From Rhododendron vialii (lineage: Eukaryota > Streptophyta > Magnoliopsida > Ericales > Ericaceae), in assembly GCF_030253575.1 (NCBI RefSeq), contig NC_080568.1, positions 15,823,501 to 15,887,500 of the forward strand: a DNA stretch of 64,000 nt, in the 5' to 3' direction. The notes under the pieces are model-generated. The model was not told the origin of the DNA and ran no database searches. It worked only from the letters and a program-made list of their open reading frames with translations. This document shows, piece after piece, positions 1 to 12,390 of the stretch (the stretch's first letter is position 1; the number at the start of each line of letters is the position of its first letter). A program made the translations under genes and the position numbers.

Positions 1-653
1 AGTAAAGTAAGTTCTAGCACAAGTTAGGTATGAAGCCAAAAGTCGTCCAGATCTATTATCACTCATGGCCAACAAAATGAGGAAGAACCATTCACATATG
101 TACTTTCCAATGTCTACAAATCCCAGCAATATTGACAAGAAAATTCAGAAAACAACTGCAGAATGCCCTAAGCACTAGGACACCTCATATGATAAAGTAA
201 GTAAGTAAATTCAAGCACAATTTCAAGAACAAGAATAAGAATACTGTCCTTAGCACTATGTCCTCACTTCCAACTCCCTCAAAAAGCTCACAGCTCCCAC
301 TCTTCTTTTCACTCATTTGCTAGGGTAGGACTCCACCAACTCCCTCCCTAGTTCTCACAATATGGTCCTCGCTATGTATTATCTCCTCTCTCAAATATTT
401 GCTGAGGCACTAGCACACACCTCACAGGGAATCACACTAAAAAGATTGGGATCACACAAGGCTCCAAGAAAGACCACCAAAGAATAAGATATACACCTGA
501 TAAATAGAAGTAGTAGAAGTGTGGCTCTTCCTTGATGGACCACCTTGCTCTTCGTTAAAGTGTGGCTCTTCCTATGCTAAACAAGTACAAACCAGAAAAC
601 TTGTGTTTGACAACAACCAATAAAACAAACTATGTCAGCAATGAATAAGAGAA
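1..653. other. unannotated AT-rich spacer at window start
   Basis: No convincing gene or transposon end was found. A short direct repeat containing GTGGCTCTTCCT occurs twice near 520-575. The 3' tail of the LINE at 654-4316 should lie here, but I see no poly-T run on this strand that would mark its poly-A tail, so its end is undefined. Confidence 0.4.
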
Positions 654-1707
654 TTAAGATTCACTAATATTCCATTCATGTGCAACCCATCCTGCTTGAA
701 ATGAAGGCAAGGCTGGTAAAGATAAAAGTCGTGACCTTAACATGGAGTAAATTTTGTGAGCAACTACCTCCCAAGAGGGAGATATACCTTGAAACTTCCT
801 CACATTCCTCTCAATCCAAACATGGTAACCAATAGTTGTAAAGACCAACTTGGCACTAACTGTTTGAAAAGATTTACCTTTTAGATTGGAGAGGAAAGTG
901 ACCCATTCAGGCCAAGTTCTAGAGTGCCAAGAGACCCTAATTTTGGAAAGCATGGTGTTCCACACCTGCTGAGAGAATGCACAGTTAAAGAAAAGGTGGT
1001 CATGACTCTCACTTCCTGGACAAAAACTGCACTGATGGGAAAGGTTCATGCAAAACAGCACCAGCCTATCAGCAGCGGATAGCCTAGTCTGGATCACCAG
1101 CCAAGTGATAAAGCTACATTTTGGAATATGGGCTGGGAACCACACCAATTTGTGCCACACAACTGTTGGTAATGGTGTTCTCAATTTATCCCATAGTCAT
1201 GCAATTAAGAACTAACCATTATGAGTGAGAGTCCATCTAATGTGGTTAGCTTCCTCCGATCTAGAGGGAATAAGAGGTGGCAAGGTTCTTCTTACCTCAT
1301 TGAGCTCAAGGGTTTGTGTGATGGGAAAAACCCAGCTTGAGTTTTGTAAAATGTGAGACATTGTAGCATCCTTAGAAATTCCAGAGTCAAAGGCAATTCT
1401 GGGGCCAAATTTTGCAATTTGAGGACCAAGCGGATGCCAATTATCATACCACAAGGAAGTGGATCGGCCATCACCTAGTACACTAACAAAATATGGATGC
1501 ACCATAGATCTTAGGTTCAATAATTTCCTCCATACCCATGTGCAATCCCCAGGGATTTTAAGATTCCAAAAATTCCTCCCTTTTATTAAATAAGATTAAC
1601 CCATTGACACCACATGGATTGCTCTCCCCCAGAAAATCAGAAACTAGATGTGCTTGGCAATGACAGCCTTGTTTCAAACTTGCATGGATTTGAATCCAAG
1701 CCCGCCC

Positions 1708-1739
<32 letters not shown>

Positions 1740-1918
1740 ACCCCCGGCTTAGGAAAGCACAAGTGCTCCCAAGAGACCTTAGCACTAGTTCTTTTGAGGT
1801 CAGGACTAGACCAAAGAAAAGCCCTAAGTATAGACTCTACCTCCTTAATCACTTTTTTAGGGATGATAAATAAAGAGGACCAATAGGTTTGCATGGAGAA
1901 AAGTACATTCTTTATCAA
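654..1918 (-). pseudogene. LINE C-terminal region with RT zinc-binding domain
   Basis: The segment 1918-1637 continues the post-RT connector (VESILRAFLWS, VSWEHLCFPK) until the poly-C tract reads as a glycine run. Segment 1520-1212 contains LGDGRSTSLWYDNW, typical of plant LINE C-termini. Segment 1184-654 is the zf-RVT domain: VWHKLVWFPAHIPKCSFITWL, then a Cys pair in CSFCPGSESHDHLFFNC and VW spacing to WIERNVRKFQ. The Cys-x2-Cys...His...Cys pattern is visible. Stops and frame changes separate the blocks. In living LINEs this region contributes to RNA binding or the retrotransposition complex; here it is only a remnant. Confidence 0.85.
1709..1739. repeat. 31-base poly-C homopolymer inside LINE
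   Basis: An uninterrupted run of 31 C on the plus strand, followed by A and five more C. It falls inside the minus-strand LINE coding region, where it reads as polyglycine. Such long C runs are rare in plant DNA; expansion or an assembly artefact are both possible. Confidence 0.95.
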
Positions 1919-3163
1919 CTATACTATACCTGAATAAGTTAGATCCCTGTTTATCCAAGACTTAGTTTTGGCAATAATGCTATCCACCGGCCGTTGGCAA
2001 TCAGAGGCTTTAAGCTTAGTAGAGATAAGAGGCACTCCAAGATATTTAACAGGTAGAGTACCTTCCTTGAACCCTAGGACATTCAGAATGGCTAAACTAG
2101 AGCTTGTGTTAACTCCAGAGAAATAAATGCTACTTTTCCCAGGACTAAGAGATAGACCTGACAAAGTTTGAAACTCAGTGAGTGCATCCTGAATGTGGTT
2201 GACTGAATTGATATCTCCTTTACAAAAAATCATGAGATCATCTGCAAAGCAGAGATTGATAAGTTTAATACTTCCACATCTCCAATGGAAGTAGAAATCA
2301 GGGAGGAGCGATTTTTCCCTAAGAAGACAAGTGAGAATCTCCATTACAATGACAAATAAGTAAGAGGACAATGGATCTCCTTGTCTTAGCCCTCTTTTCC
2401 CAAGAATATAACTAGTAGTTTCCCCATTAATGCTAAGAGAGTAATTAGCAATGGCGACACAAGCTTGCAGCCATTTGATCATGGTAGGATGAAAATTCAT
2501 GGCAGATAAGACATCCCAAAGGAATTCCCACATCACATTATCGTATGCCTTCATGATATCTACTTTCATAGCACATCTAGGAGAGGAAGATGATTTATGG
2601 TATCCTCTCATAAGTTCTTGTGTTAGGAAAATGTTATCAGCAATCCTTCTTCCTTTAACAATCCTGATTGGACAGTGTCAATTAGAGTAGGAAGTGCTAA
2701 TTGTATTCTTTTAGCAAGAATTCTAGAGATACACTTGTAAATAGTGTTGCAGCAAGAGATGGGTCTATAGTCCCCAACCTTTGATGGGTTATGGACCTTA
2801 GGGACCAGAGCTACAATTGTAGAATTTGCTTTCCTTAGCAATTGACCTTACCCAAAAAAGGATTTTACAGCTGCAGAGACTTCATGGCCTATGATAGGCC
2901 ATGCTTTCTTGAAAAACCCTGCATTATAACCATCAGGACCAGGAGCTTTGGTAGATGGTGTCTTTTATCTCCAGATCAGTGACCTCAGCAACCATGGCTA
3001 GCATTTGACCATTAGTTAATCTCTGCCTAACCACCTGCTGAACCCTAACTAGCCCATGGTAGGCAGTAGGATGGGTAGAGCCAAGCAGATCAGTGTAAAA
3101 ACTAACAAATCTAGATTTAATATTTGTAATATCATGGGTGAGAGACCCATCATCTAAGACCAA
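1919..3163 (-). pseudogene. LINE reverse transcriptase domain, broken
   Basis: Three minus-strand pieces cover the polymerase: 3163-2933 (the region before the fingers), 2841-2623 (VALVPKVHNPSKVGDYRPIS, a classic RT motif) and 2611-1919. The last holds KVDIMKAYDNVMWEFL, LRQGDPLSSYLF and the catalytic LCFADDLMIF near 2240, then the thumb-side motif VKYLGVPL. These are hallmarks of plant L1-type RT (RVT_1). The FADD catalytic pair is preserved, but frameshifts separate the pieces, and the frame ends at 1919 shortly after SWINRDLTYSGIV. It is a fossil of a once-functional RT. Confidence 0.9.
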
Positions 3164-3366
3164 ACTGGAAATCTTGCTTCTACTATGGTATTATTCATAG
3201 ATTTAAAGAAAAAGGAGGTGCATTGGTCTCCCAATTTAAGCCACTGTATTCTTGACTTTTGCTTGGCCAAACTTTCCTCAGCTCTTAACAAGGTGAGGAA
3301 TTGCTTATGGACCACCCTCTCTTGCCTTACAATAGAGGGATCGGATAGATGAGTGCCTAAATCTAT

Positions 3367-4316
3367 TTATAGTGACTCTAGAAGTTGTCTAGAGTCATCT
3401 AGCCTCTTACAGATATCATTAAAGTCCCTTTTATTGATTTGCTTAAATTCAGCTTGTAACAGTCTAAATTTCTCATAGACACAGAACATAGGGTTTCCAA
3501 TGACCACTCCCCTCCAAACTTTCTGAACCACAGTTAAAAATTGTGGATGATCAGCTAGGAAATTAAAGAACTTAAAAGGTTTAAGAGATTTCTTAGTATT
3601 TGGAATGATGCAGACAATGGCAGGAGAGTGGTCAGATACCCCAGGAGTGGAGAAATGAGCATGAGAACTGCTATAAACTGTCATCCAATGCTCATTTACT
3701 AGCACTCTATCCAGTTTGGTACTAACAAAATGAGGGGGGTCCAGTTTGTTAGCCCAAGTGTAAAGACACCCTGTATACCTACGATCATCAAGTTCTAAGG
3801 TATATAGGCATTGATTAAACTCATTCATATGTGGGGGACCAGTTTATAATGCCCTCAACCTTCTCTCTCAAGAATCTAATGGCATTAAAGTCTCCCAAGC
3901 ACAATCCAAGGGGAGGAGGAGTTGATATGATGAAGACTAGACCAAAGTGCTTGTCTTTCGAGGTAACTGTTAGCCCCATACACAAAGGTTGCAAAAAAGA
4001 GGGTCCCTCCATCTTTGGATTGCACTTCACAATTAATGAATTGGTCAGTTGGCCAAGTACCTGAACCTGAACAATAGTCGGATCCCAACACACTAGAATT
4101 CTACCAATGGGAGCTTGAGGGTAATTGCTCACAAAATTCCATTGAGGACAAACATATTTTATTATTCTAGAAGCCAAAACTTCTTTTATTCTATGCTCTA
4201 GCAACCCCAAAAGGGAGAGTTTATTTTTAGTTTCAAAAGTTTGCCTCTTTTTGTTTGATTGGATCATTAAAACCCCTAGTGTTCCAAAATCCCAAATTAA
4301 GAGGTTGCATCGACAT
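3367..4316 (-). pseudogene. LINE endonuclease (EEP/APE-like) domain, frameshifted
   Basis: This is the N-terminal nuclease that nicks target DNA to prime LINE reverse transcription. The first part starts at 4316 and changes frame near 4215; the frame entered there runs to about 3821, giving LLEHRIKE and later WIVLGRL or LGDFNAIR-like segments. The second part, 3828-3367, contains LYTWANK, KLDRVLVNEHW and GVSDHSP, which match the C-terminal half of plant LINE endonucleases; the SDH motif carries the catalytic Asp and His. A stop codon ends the frame at 3367. The family assignment comes from these motifs, and I infer that the enzyme is inactive because the coding frame is split. Confidence 0.85.
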
Positions 4317-5897
4317 AAAACAATTTCAAGCAGGACAGGAATAAATGGCAGAGCATGGAAATATTAGAATATTGCCTAACAAAAAAAGGATACACTAGAA
4401 TCAGGTATATATCTTATTATTTGGTGCAGTCTCTTGGTATTCAACTTCTAGTACGTCTATTATCAGGTATATATCTTATCCTCAGAGCTAAACTTTGTGT
4501 GTGCCATCATATGTGTGTACCCGTGAGATGTGTGTTTGAGCCCCAATTTTCATATGAGAGGAGGTAATATCTAGTGGGAGTCATATTGTGAACGAGAGGT
4601 GAGGGAGTTGGGATCCACTCTATTGCTTCCAGATTTAGGTGGTTTAGGCCTCGAGGGAGTAGTAGGTTTAGCAGATAATGCAATAGGCTTTTTGGTTCCT
4701 TGTAGTCAGTTCTTGTAATTTGGTTCCATTAATAATGTTTTGTGACATGTCATCTGTTGTTCTTAGTTGATCTTCATAAGCTGGTATTGGATCCTTGTTA
4801 GATCTGATGTGCTGGTCATAGAATCTGTTTCGTTCAGTGGTGTTTAGCTTTGGAGGTGCTAGGCATCATTGGCATTGCATTGGTATCATATCACTGTGTG
4901 CTTTGTTTACAATTGGTTGTTATGTAGCAGTCTTGCATTGGTACCTTCTTTATGTAGCTTTCCATTTTTTATTGACCTATCATTGGGGGGTTGTCCCTTA
5001 GAATGTTTATGCTTGTCTAGGGGGCATGTCCCTAGTTGCCTTTTGCTCTTTATTTTTCTACAAGTTGCTGTGTGGCAGCTTTTATTCAGTGTTGTTTGCT
5101 GATACTGCTGCTGCTTGCTGCTACTTCTACTTCTGCTTGATGTTGTAATGGCAGCAGTTACCTGTTACTACTACTGTTTCCTACAATTGCTTATGTTGTG
5201 ATAATAGTTGTTGTGTGGCTGCTGTGTTAGTAATGGGGATGCCTGGTTGGTCGCTGTTACTGCTTTATTGGTGCTACTGTTTGTTGGCACGTCTGTTGTT
5301 GTTCTGCCTCCTGTTTTGCTGCACTGCTGCTATATTGTTGTGTGCAGTCTAGCAAACTGCTGTTCAGTTTTGTTGTTCTGTTCTGCTACAAGTTGCTGTC
5401 TATGGAGGTTCTTTAGATTTTCTCAATATCAGTTAGTGTCTTCCATGAGGTGCAACACCAAGGAATCTATAAGGGCTATATCCCAAGATCATTCCTCCAC
5501 TTTCATGTGAAGTTCAGATTGTGCCATTTGGTGGTTCAAGCAGTTGCACCTAGGCATTAGGAAGCTCAGCTTGAGGCATTCGTAATGTCTAGCTTTAGTT
5601 GGTTGTATTTCAGTAATATGTAAATTGGTTACTTCTATTGTTATGTTGGCTCTTTTTATTAGGCAGGTTGCACTATGTGTAATCATTTTGCCATCTGTTT
5701 CATATCCCTCTATTAGATGGATAGGAAACAGATGTTCTATTTTGCTTCTAGTCCTATGTAGCCGTTTGGCGTAGGCATGCTCTTTTGTTTTGTTTTACTT
5801 TTTCTTTTCCTCCTGGGGTATGCCCCTTATAGGCTGTATATTCAATTAGCCCATTTTTATTTCAAGCTAATTTACCCAAAAAAAAAAAAAGGGCCAT
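4317..5897. other. spacer with possible second LINE tail ending in oligo-A
   Basis: No gene was recognised. The plus strand from about 4700 to 5890 is T/G-rich and ends in GCTAATTTACCC followed by 13 A (near 5878-5890). This resembles the 3' end of a 5'-truncated plant LINE inserted in plus orientation; I infer this from the tail alone. On the minus strand, about 4690-4567, a short Pro/Ser/Lys-rich frame could be the end of ORF1 of the adjacent LINE, but it is too short to be sure. Confidence 0.3.
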
Positions 5898-5925
5898 CCC
5901 CCCCCCCCCCCCCCCCCCCCCCCCC
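5898..5925. repeat. 28-base poly-C homopolymer
   Basis: An uninterrupted run of 28 C only a few bases after the oligo-A tract at about 5878-5890, and followed by TAAAAAAAAAAA. It is similar in length to the C tract at 1709-1739. Confidence 0.95.
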
Positions 5926-8764
5926 ATAAAAAAAAAAAATCAAAAAAGTGCGATATCCAATGCACAATCCGCAAGGAGAGTAGGGTAAACTAAGTAAGAT
6001 AACAAATGTGCCATGTGTGTGTTGAGATCATACCCCCATTGCACTATCAATCTAAACGAAGGATAGTACAACAAGGTATGATATGCTGTGATACAAGTAG
6101 GATAACTTGAAAGCTAACTACCCCTGGCACATCCTGCCAGGCTAGGAAAAAAAATTAATAGTCACGGTCAGAAATGACTAGATGATAACCATCATTGAGG
6201 ACTAGTAGCAGCATAGCAAAATCGACATCAAGGGAAGGCTGAACAGCTACTACAGAGGAACAAGGCACCACGAAAAGGCTCGAACCAGAAATGTCAGCAT
6301 CTGATAGGGGGCCCCACCCTGCACACCACGCCCATTCCATCTGGCCTAATACTCCCTCATCCAAGTCCTAAGGCTCGCCAGAAAACAACCTGCCTCCTCA
6401 GCCAACACCCATCACCACTAGACTCCCAAAGAAGGGATAAGTAGACCAAGACTCTAATACTCCAACTAAACCCAACAATTCCCAACACAGCACTCATTTC
6501 TAAAGAACCGACTACTACAGCGGACCTCGACCTCGAGGAAGCGATAACGACATAGATGCATCCAATATTCGGGCACTCCCAAACCCCGCACGAATGCCTA
6601 ATCCACACAAACCACACAACATCAATCGATTACCAAAGGCTCGCCGAAATCTAGAAGCGAGGCAAAAGGAGCCTACATTCTGCCACCGAATCAACGGGAT
6701 CAAATGAGGCAACACAAACTGCAAGGAACTATAAACTGCTCCGCTCAACAAGTAAATTACCACCCATCTAATAAGAACAGTCACAGTTACACTCATACCA
6801 CGCATAGAACAATCAGGCCCAGTATAGTAAAGAAATCAAGGATTTAAGATTACAGCCCACGTCCAATCCGGGCCCACCACGCGCACCTCAACCACCAGCA
6901 TGCACCACTTGCGCGAGGGCTGGTCTTTGAAAAATCAGGAAGCTGGCTCACAGTTTTGTAAAACCACAATTCACAAGACTTTTGCCAGACAACATTAGTT
7001 ACAATGACATCACCCATCGGAGTTTACGCCGAAAAATTTACTACCCAAGAGCTTATTTGGAGCACTAAACCTCGAATCAATTAGCCTAAACTAAAACATG
7101 GATTAATGAAAAGAAGAGATAAACCCAATCTCAGCCCAAACAGATGGCTGCCCATTCGAGCTCTCAATAAGGCGCTACATGACAAGGAATGATACATGCC
7201 GATAGGATGGTCCAGCAAGTTATAGACCCTCCACCACTGATTCCTATGGCGAGTTATAGACCCTCCAACTTGGATTGAGCACATGAGCAAACCTAGATTC
7301 GTGACCGCCCACCACTCAATTGGGCAGCTCAGATCTATGGCCACCTACCGCACTGCCGCGTGAACCAACCCCCGCTACGACCCACTACCATCTTCGCCGA
7401 TGGCCGTCGGATGGTCGGAGCCACAAGGAGACGAGGTGGAGGGCCGAACGGCAGGAGAAACAGAGGGGAAGTAAACCAAGTACAGAGGCTTGGCTGATTT
7501 AATCTCATACGAGTGTAGATATATTCCGAAAGGAATAGACTATAAGAAATCAGGAAGAATTCGGATCTCCCTATGAATTTGTGAACCACCAGACATAATC
7601 AGTGGGTTTTGGTTCAAAAATATGATTTTGGTAAAGGGGAATGCATTCTCTCTCTAGTCCTAAAAGAGAAGATCTCAACGTACCGCATAACCTTTACCTT
7701 TATCTCCCCAAAAAAAAGAAAACCCCATAGTATTCCATTCATTGAAGAGGATGATAGTATAATTAGTAATTTAGATATGGTTCGGTTGGTGCTGAGCCGC
7801 AGTTGGACCATGGTACTTGTCATGTCGCCTGCTTGGTTAGCGGGATTTGTGAAACCGTTGAATATGAAGCATGAAGGTGAGTTGACACCCTCCACTCCCC
7901 AGAACTAGTAAATGATTATTTTAGTACAATAGTTTTTGGCAAAGTATATTTTAATTTGCATGGCCCAATTTTATTTGGTATATATACATTAAATGTTTCT
8001 CTCTATCTCTGTCTGTTGAATTGCTAACTTGTCAATATATTGCAGGCTTTGGTTCATGGTGACACATGGCCTACTGAGCAGCATGGACATGCCGAATAAA
8101 CGAGTAGTTTATTCAACTCTCTAGGCAAAAAGTAACCCACGGTTCATCTACTACAGAAGGGAGCAGGTTTTTTTTCATTTCCTCAATAATGGGGTTACTA
8201 CTTACGTTCCTCCCCAAGACCTCCCATTTTGAGCATATCTCACAACTTCAAACATCGAGTTCGATATAAGTGTGAAAATCAAGAAATCCATTTATTGTAA
8301 TTCACAATATGTTACTTGAGGATTATCCAACCGCTTCGCATGAAGCTGTAGTGGTTCTCCTAGCCCGGTGACTTTAATTTAAGTTTTTCACAAAAATGTT
8401 ATGAATCTGTAAATTATTTCTATTCATTCTAACATATCAATTGATGCGATGCTTTACAGGAGTACTACCAGCAGGGATAGATGTTCTTCAATCACCAACC
8501 TGAACTTACGATAAGACACAAATCAGTTTGAACTAACTTTAAAATTGTTTAGAAAAATCCAGAACAAGTGATTGAATATGTGCTTTCTATCTTAAAATCC
8601 TTGATATCTCTTAAAGCTAAAAGTGCTACAGCAATCGATGTGTAGGGGAAAAACGTAACAAATGAATACGACTTACTACCATAATCGATAACCCAATCAG
8701 TCATATATAAGTTGAAAGAAACTTTGCCAAGTAAATTAAACCACACTAGGCAACAATTTGACAC
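5926..8764. other. unannotated intergenic stretch
   Basis: Several short open frames occur on both strands (for example 6515-6805 and 7614-7895 minus, 7609-7908 plus), but none shows a recognisable domain. 7609-7908 is open on both strands, which suggests chance or old organellar or repeat sequence. A possible acceptor CAG precedes 8046, without a convincing exon. Confidence 0.35.
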
Positions 8765-10532
8765 TGTAGACACCCCAATCTGGGCTTCCCAGATTAGTTT
8801 ACTGACGGCGTTTGATTCCCCAATGATGAAATGGATCAAGAACACCCCGAGATTGTTAGTATGATTGAGTTTTGAGTGCTTGACACCCCTTTTAAACCTT
8901 ACCTAGCCAAAGAAAACCTACCTGCACAAGTTGGTCCTAAACCAGCGCACTAGTCCAAGTGCCACGTGTTGATCATCGGTCAGCTTTGACCGTTGACCAG
9001 CGCAGTGTTATTTAGACCCGCACACGCAGGTCATGAACAAGCACGCGTTGGTCAAACCCCTGTCCCATCACCTTTATCCAGCCATGATCACAGGACTTTT
9101 GGGGCACCCTTGACCCTGTTTATTCGTCTGAGGAGTGATCCTTGGATAGGGGGATGTCCCCCCACTCTCACACATCTCCTATCACCTTTCCCTTTCATTG
9201 GCCTTTGGAGGGAAGCAAGGCCAGCCATTCTTGGCTGATTTACTCCTTTCCCTCACTCCATCTTCTCCCACCATTACTCTTCCAAAGGGTTCCACCAAGT
9301 TACAAAGTTTTACACTTGATCATCCATCATTAAAACTCTAACACTCAAGCAACAAGCCACCTTGCGCTCTTGCTTTTGCCACTCAACAAGCATCAAACAC
9401 CATCATCCAAGTCTCAAGTTCAAAGCTCAAACACCTCTCAAACCCAAAAAACCAAAGGTATAATACCTTTGTTCTACTTTCTGTTCTGATCTCTGAGGGG
9501 GACTGACAGGGTCAAGATTGGTAATCTATACCAAGTCCTAGCTAGCAAGGCTTCAAAGCCGTTGTGAGCATGTTAAAAACCAATTTACTGTTTTTCCTTT
9601 GATGAAACTATTAGCTGCATTTCAATACTCGTATCTGTTGCAATGGAATACCCCTGGGGTCTTTCTGAACATGTCTCAGAACCAAGAAAATGTAAAACCA
9701 TGCACTAGTTAGAGGGCTCTTACCTGCGTGCTGCATTGGTTTACCCGCGCACGCAGGTCCTTCTTTGACCAGTTGTTGGCCTTTGCATGGGTAACTAGGC
9801 CTTGGCCTTTGTTTTGTCCCCACACTGTTTATGGGGTGTTTCTTTTATTTTGAGGCTTTATAGCCCATTTTAACTGCTTATAACTGTATATTAACTGTCA
9901 TATAAACTTTTTGGTTTGTCCTGGGTGTGTACTGGTCACTTCCAGAGCCCAGAGGGTTGAAAATAAGAGTTGTGAGCTTAAGCCTACTGGCGCACGCAAG
10001 TATGGCCAGCATGAAGTTGACTTGATCAGTGTATGTTGGTTTCTTCCTACGCACGTCACTCCAAAAAAATGGCCTTCCAGTCTATGTAAATCCCCACAGC
10101 AGTCTATTTTCATCCTATATTAATTGTTTCCAATAAAAGCAAGCATGCCATTTGTCACATCCAACCAACATGTTACAGTTTTAACCCCCTTAAACTGTTC
10201 CTCCGCCCTAATTGGCTAAAAATTGAGTAATGCGAGAAAATCACAAATATTTTACAAATGCCCGAGTAGAGACTGATCTCCGGATTGGGCAAGAGGGGTG
10301 CCTTAAAACCCTTCCCCTCTCGTAACCTGACTCCTGAACCTCAGATATCAAGGTGACGACAGATCAATCTACGCCGTTTTCAAAATCAAACAACGTAGCA
10401 AGCATTTCAAGTTCGGTTCCTTGGGTGGCATACCTTCAAACCCAAGTGGCGACTCTGAATTGAGCGTTTCACCGCGCTTTTCCAAAAGGGCACACCCGAC
10501 AAACACCAGATTCTTGGGCGTGGGTGCCCACA
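8765..10532 (+). mobile_element. LTR of a Tat/Ogre-lineage Ty3/gypsy retrotransposon
   Basis: The segment begins TGTAGACACCCCAATC and ends TGGGTGCCCACA, so it has TG...CA termini. The distal part contains phrases characteristic of Tat/Ogre LTRs, such as AGGGGTGCCTTAAAACCCTT, CCTCTCGTAACCTGACTCC and GTTCCTTGGGTGGCATACC, and it is directly followed by a sequence resembling the GTGGCGACTC primer-binding site of that lineage. The length, 1768 bp, fits. It holds repeated GCACGCAGGTC and TTGACCAG motifs near 9000-9050 and 9735-9770. The five bases before it are GACAC. No second LTR copy occurs in the window, so the element is truncated after its leader. Confidence 0.75.
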
Positions 10533-10556
10533 GTGCTGACTCTACTAGGGATTTAT
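10533..10556 (+). promoter_or_regulatory. degenerate primer-binding site of the Tat/Ogre element
   Basis: GTGCTGACTCTACTAGGG follows the LTR end exactly where Tat/Ogre elements carry GTGGCGACTCCACTGGGG, the tRNA-primer site. Three mismatches suggest decay. Confidence 0.6.
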
Positions 10557-12230
10557 TGCATTAGTCTATACTTTGAGTTTAATACGCTTGAGAACAATCC
10601 TTCAAAAGTCTGTCAAAATAGTACACTCCGCGCTGCTGAAGAACGGAATGTTGGCTTAACAGGATCCCCGAATCCAACCAATCCGAACTGATAGTTTTTC
10701 GATTGTTCACTTGAGCAGTTTTCTCCAAGTATCGATTAATAAAAGTGAGCCATATTTTAAAAGGCATTTCTCAAAAGTTGTGATTCTCTCTCATTAATCA
10801 ATCTTTTGGCATTTTTCATGTGCATCGATGTTGGCTTGCTAAGTTGAGGTGTTTTGGGTAACCGGCACACTTTACTAGAGCCCGGGCTCCTCGAATGCCC
10901 AACAACCTTGGATGATAATGAGTCATTCTACCATTCGACTGTTGCTCTGTAATACGCGTTGCAGCGGGAGGTATATCTTGGCTTTAGTCCGAGGAACCCC
11001 CTCAAACCAAAACGGGCCTTTGCATATATAAAGCTCTAGAACTCTCCAAACTAAGACAGGTAACCATAGGGTAAGATTTACTTGCATCTCACTCTCATAT
11101 ACTGTTTATGTGTTACCGCTTTCTCTATCGCATGCACTGTTCATATATACCGTTTTGCGTAAGAGCATGATAGGGTGGCTTCTAGGTTGTTTCTCTTCGA
11201 GTCTATCTTATGCTTATTAGGACGCTGTCATGGCCCAATGAAAGAGTCGTGCATCTCGATGGTGCACGTTATCAACTTTCAAAGTTCTTAGATCAACGAG
11301 ACTTTGGGAAATCAAGACTTTCTAAGTTTGTTTCTATTAATTTACAAGGTTTGTTCACATTTGATCTGATAGTCGTAGGTTTTCAAAAGAGCTATTTATG
11401 ACACAGTACTTGGTCATTTTTCTTCATTTTCTTCAGGGGTGGATCATCTGCTGTTCCTTCATTGTGTGACGAGGATTCTTCTTTGCCATCTGTGCGTTCG
11501 CCTTTTTGGTTTGGTGTGTTCGGGGGCATCAGTAGTGGAGTTTCTGATTCAATCGATTGGGTTTTTGCAATGGGATCGAAGATGCATGGAGATTATGTTG
11601 ATTCAACCAAGTCTCTCTTTTCCTTTAAGGCCTAGGAAATAGAACTCCTCAAAATACTTATTCAGAAGTTAATCCAACAGAGTTGTACTCGACTTTTTTT
11701 TTCATCTGTATAATCATCTCTCTTTTCAAATCAATCTACACATATTATTCTTATTCGATCTTTGCATCACAACGATTACCTCTTGTTAGTATAGAAGGAA
11801 AAAAAGAAAAGAAAAGTTTTATAGAGCCTTATAAAAATACTGAACCAACCCACCAAGCCAGTGAAAATATTAGCTAGGGGCCCTCAAGAAGTTCTTTCAC
11901 GTACAAAGTTATAGAAATACTAAGGGCATCGCAATGTGGACATGATTCTTGAAGAAGTGAACTTTTAATTGAGTTCCCTTTCTGGTGTCATGAACAGTGG
12001 AATTAGTCTACCAGAGATTAGTCGAGATCTAATCAAGCTAGCCCGGACGGTATTATTTATCTAAAAGAAAATACAGTACGTAATTCTTGAAGAAGTGAAT
12101 AAAAAAGTCTACTTTAACTTCAACAGTGCCAACAAATAGTTGGGTAACAATAGCTGACATTTTTGCCATTAACCTTAAAGCATGTTAAAAATCAGTAGCT
12201 CAAAAAATCAAAATCCTATTGTTAAAAACA
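10557..12230. other. probable retrotransposon leader remnant, then plain spacer
   Basis: The first few hundred bases after the primer-binding site are probably the untranslated leader of the truncated Tat/Ogre element, but no gag or pol coding sequence follows. A TATATAAAG motif lies near 11026. From about 11400 onward I see only AT-rich spacer with short chance frames. Confidence 0.35.
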
Positions 12231-12309
12231 ATATCCAAACCCTAGTTTTTTTTTTATCATATATCCAAACCCTAGTTTTTTTTTTTATCATATATCCAAA
12301 CCCTAGTTA
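12231..12309. repeat. 2.5-copy tandem repeat of 30-31 bp
   Basis: The unit ATATCCAAACCCTAG followed by a T-run and ATCAT occurs at 12231-12260 and 12261-12291, with a partial third copy. It lies just downstream of the MADS-box gene stop and contains the telomere-box-like AAACCCTAG. Confidence 0.85.
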
Positions 12310-12390
12310 ATTAAATTGAATTTAGTCTAAACCTACTACGTACGTACTAAATGTACCATCAGGCATCAGCATTCCTAACAAAACCTGCAT

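Larger units (their letters stand above)
654..4316 (-). mobile_element. degenerate L1-type LINE retrotransposon
   Basis: Read on the minus strand, this span gives endonuclease, reverse transcriptase and a C-terminal zinc-binding domain in the order usual for plant L1 LINEs. The frame is broken many times, so the copy is dead. A likely start for the endonuclease-RT protein is the ATG at 4316-4314, followed by a sequence containing LNLGFWNTRGFNDP, the typical beginning of plant LINE endonucleases. ORF1 is not clearly preserved upstream. A 31-base C tract interrupts the region between RT and the zinc-binding domain. Neither a poly-A tail nor target-site duplications could be located, so both boundaries are approximate. 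Confidence 0.85.

Noticed and set aside
4567..4690. Minus-strand Pro/Ser-rich frame as LINE ORF1
   Set aside because: Only about 40 codons with a stop just upstream; too short to call.
6155..6805. Overlapping minus-strand frames that might be a small gene
   Set aside because: Trp- and Leu-rich chance-like sequences in changing frames without motifs.
7609..7908. Frame open on both strands, as a possible gene
   Set aside because: No domain, both strands open, no start or splice context; possibly an old organellar or repeat insertion, but I could not match it to any gene.
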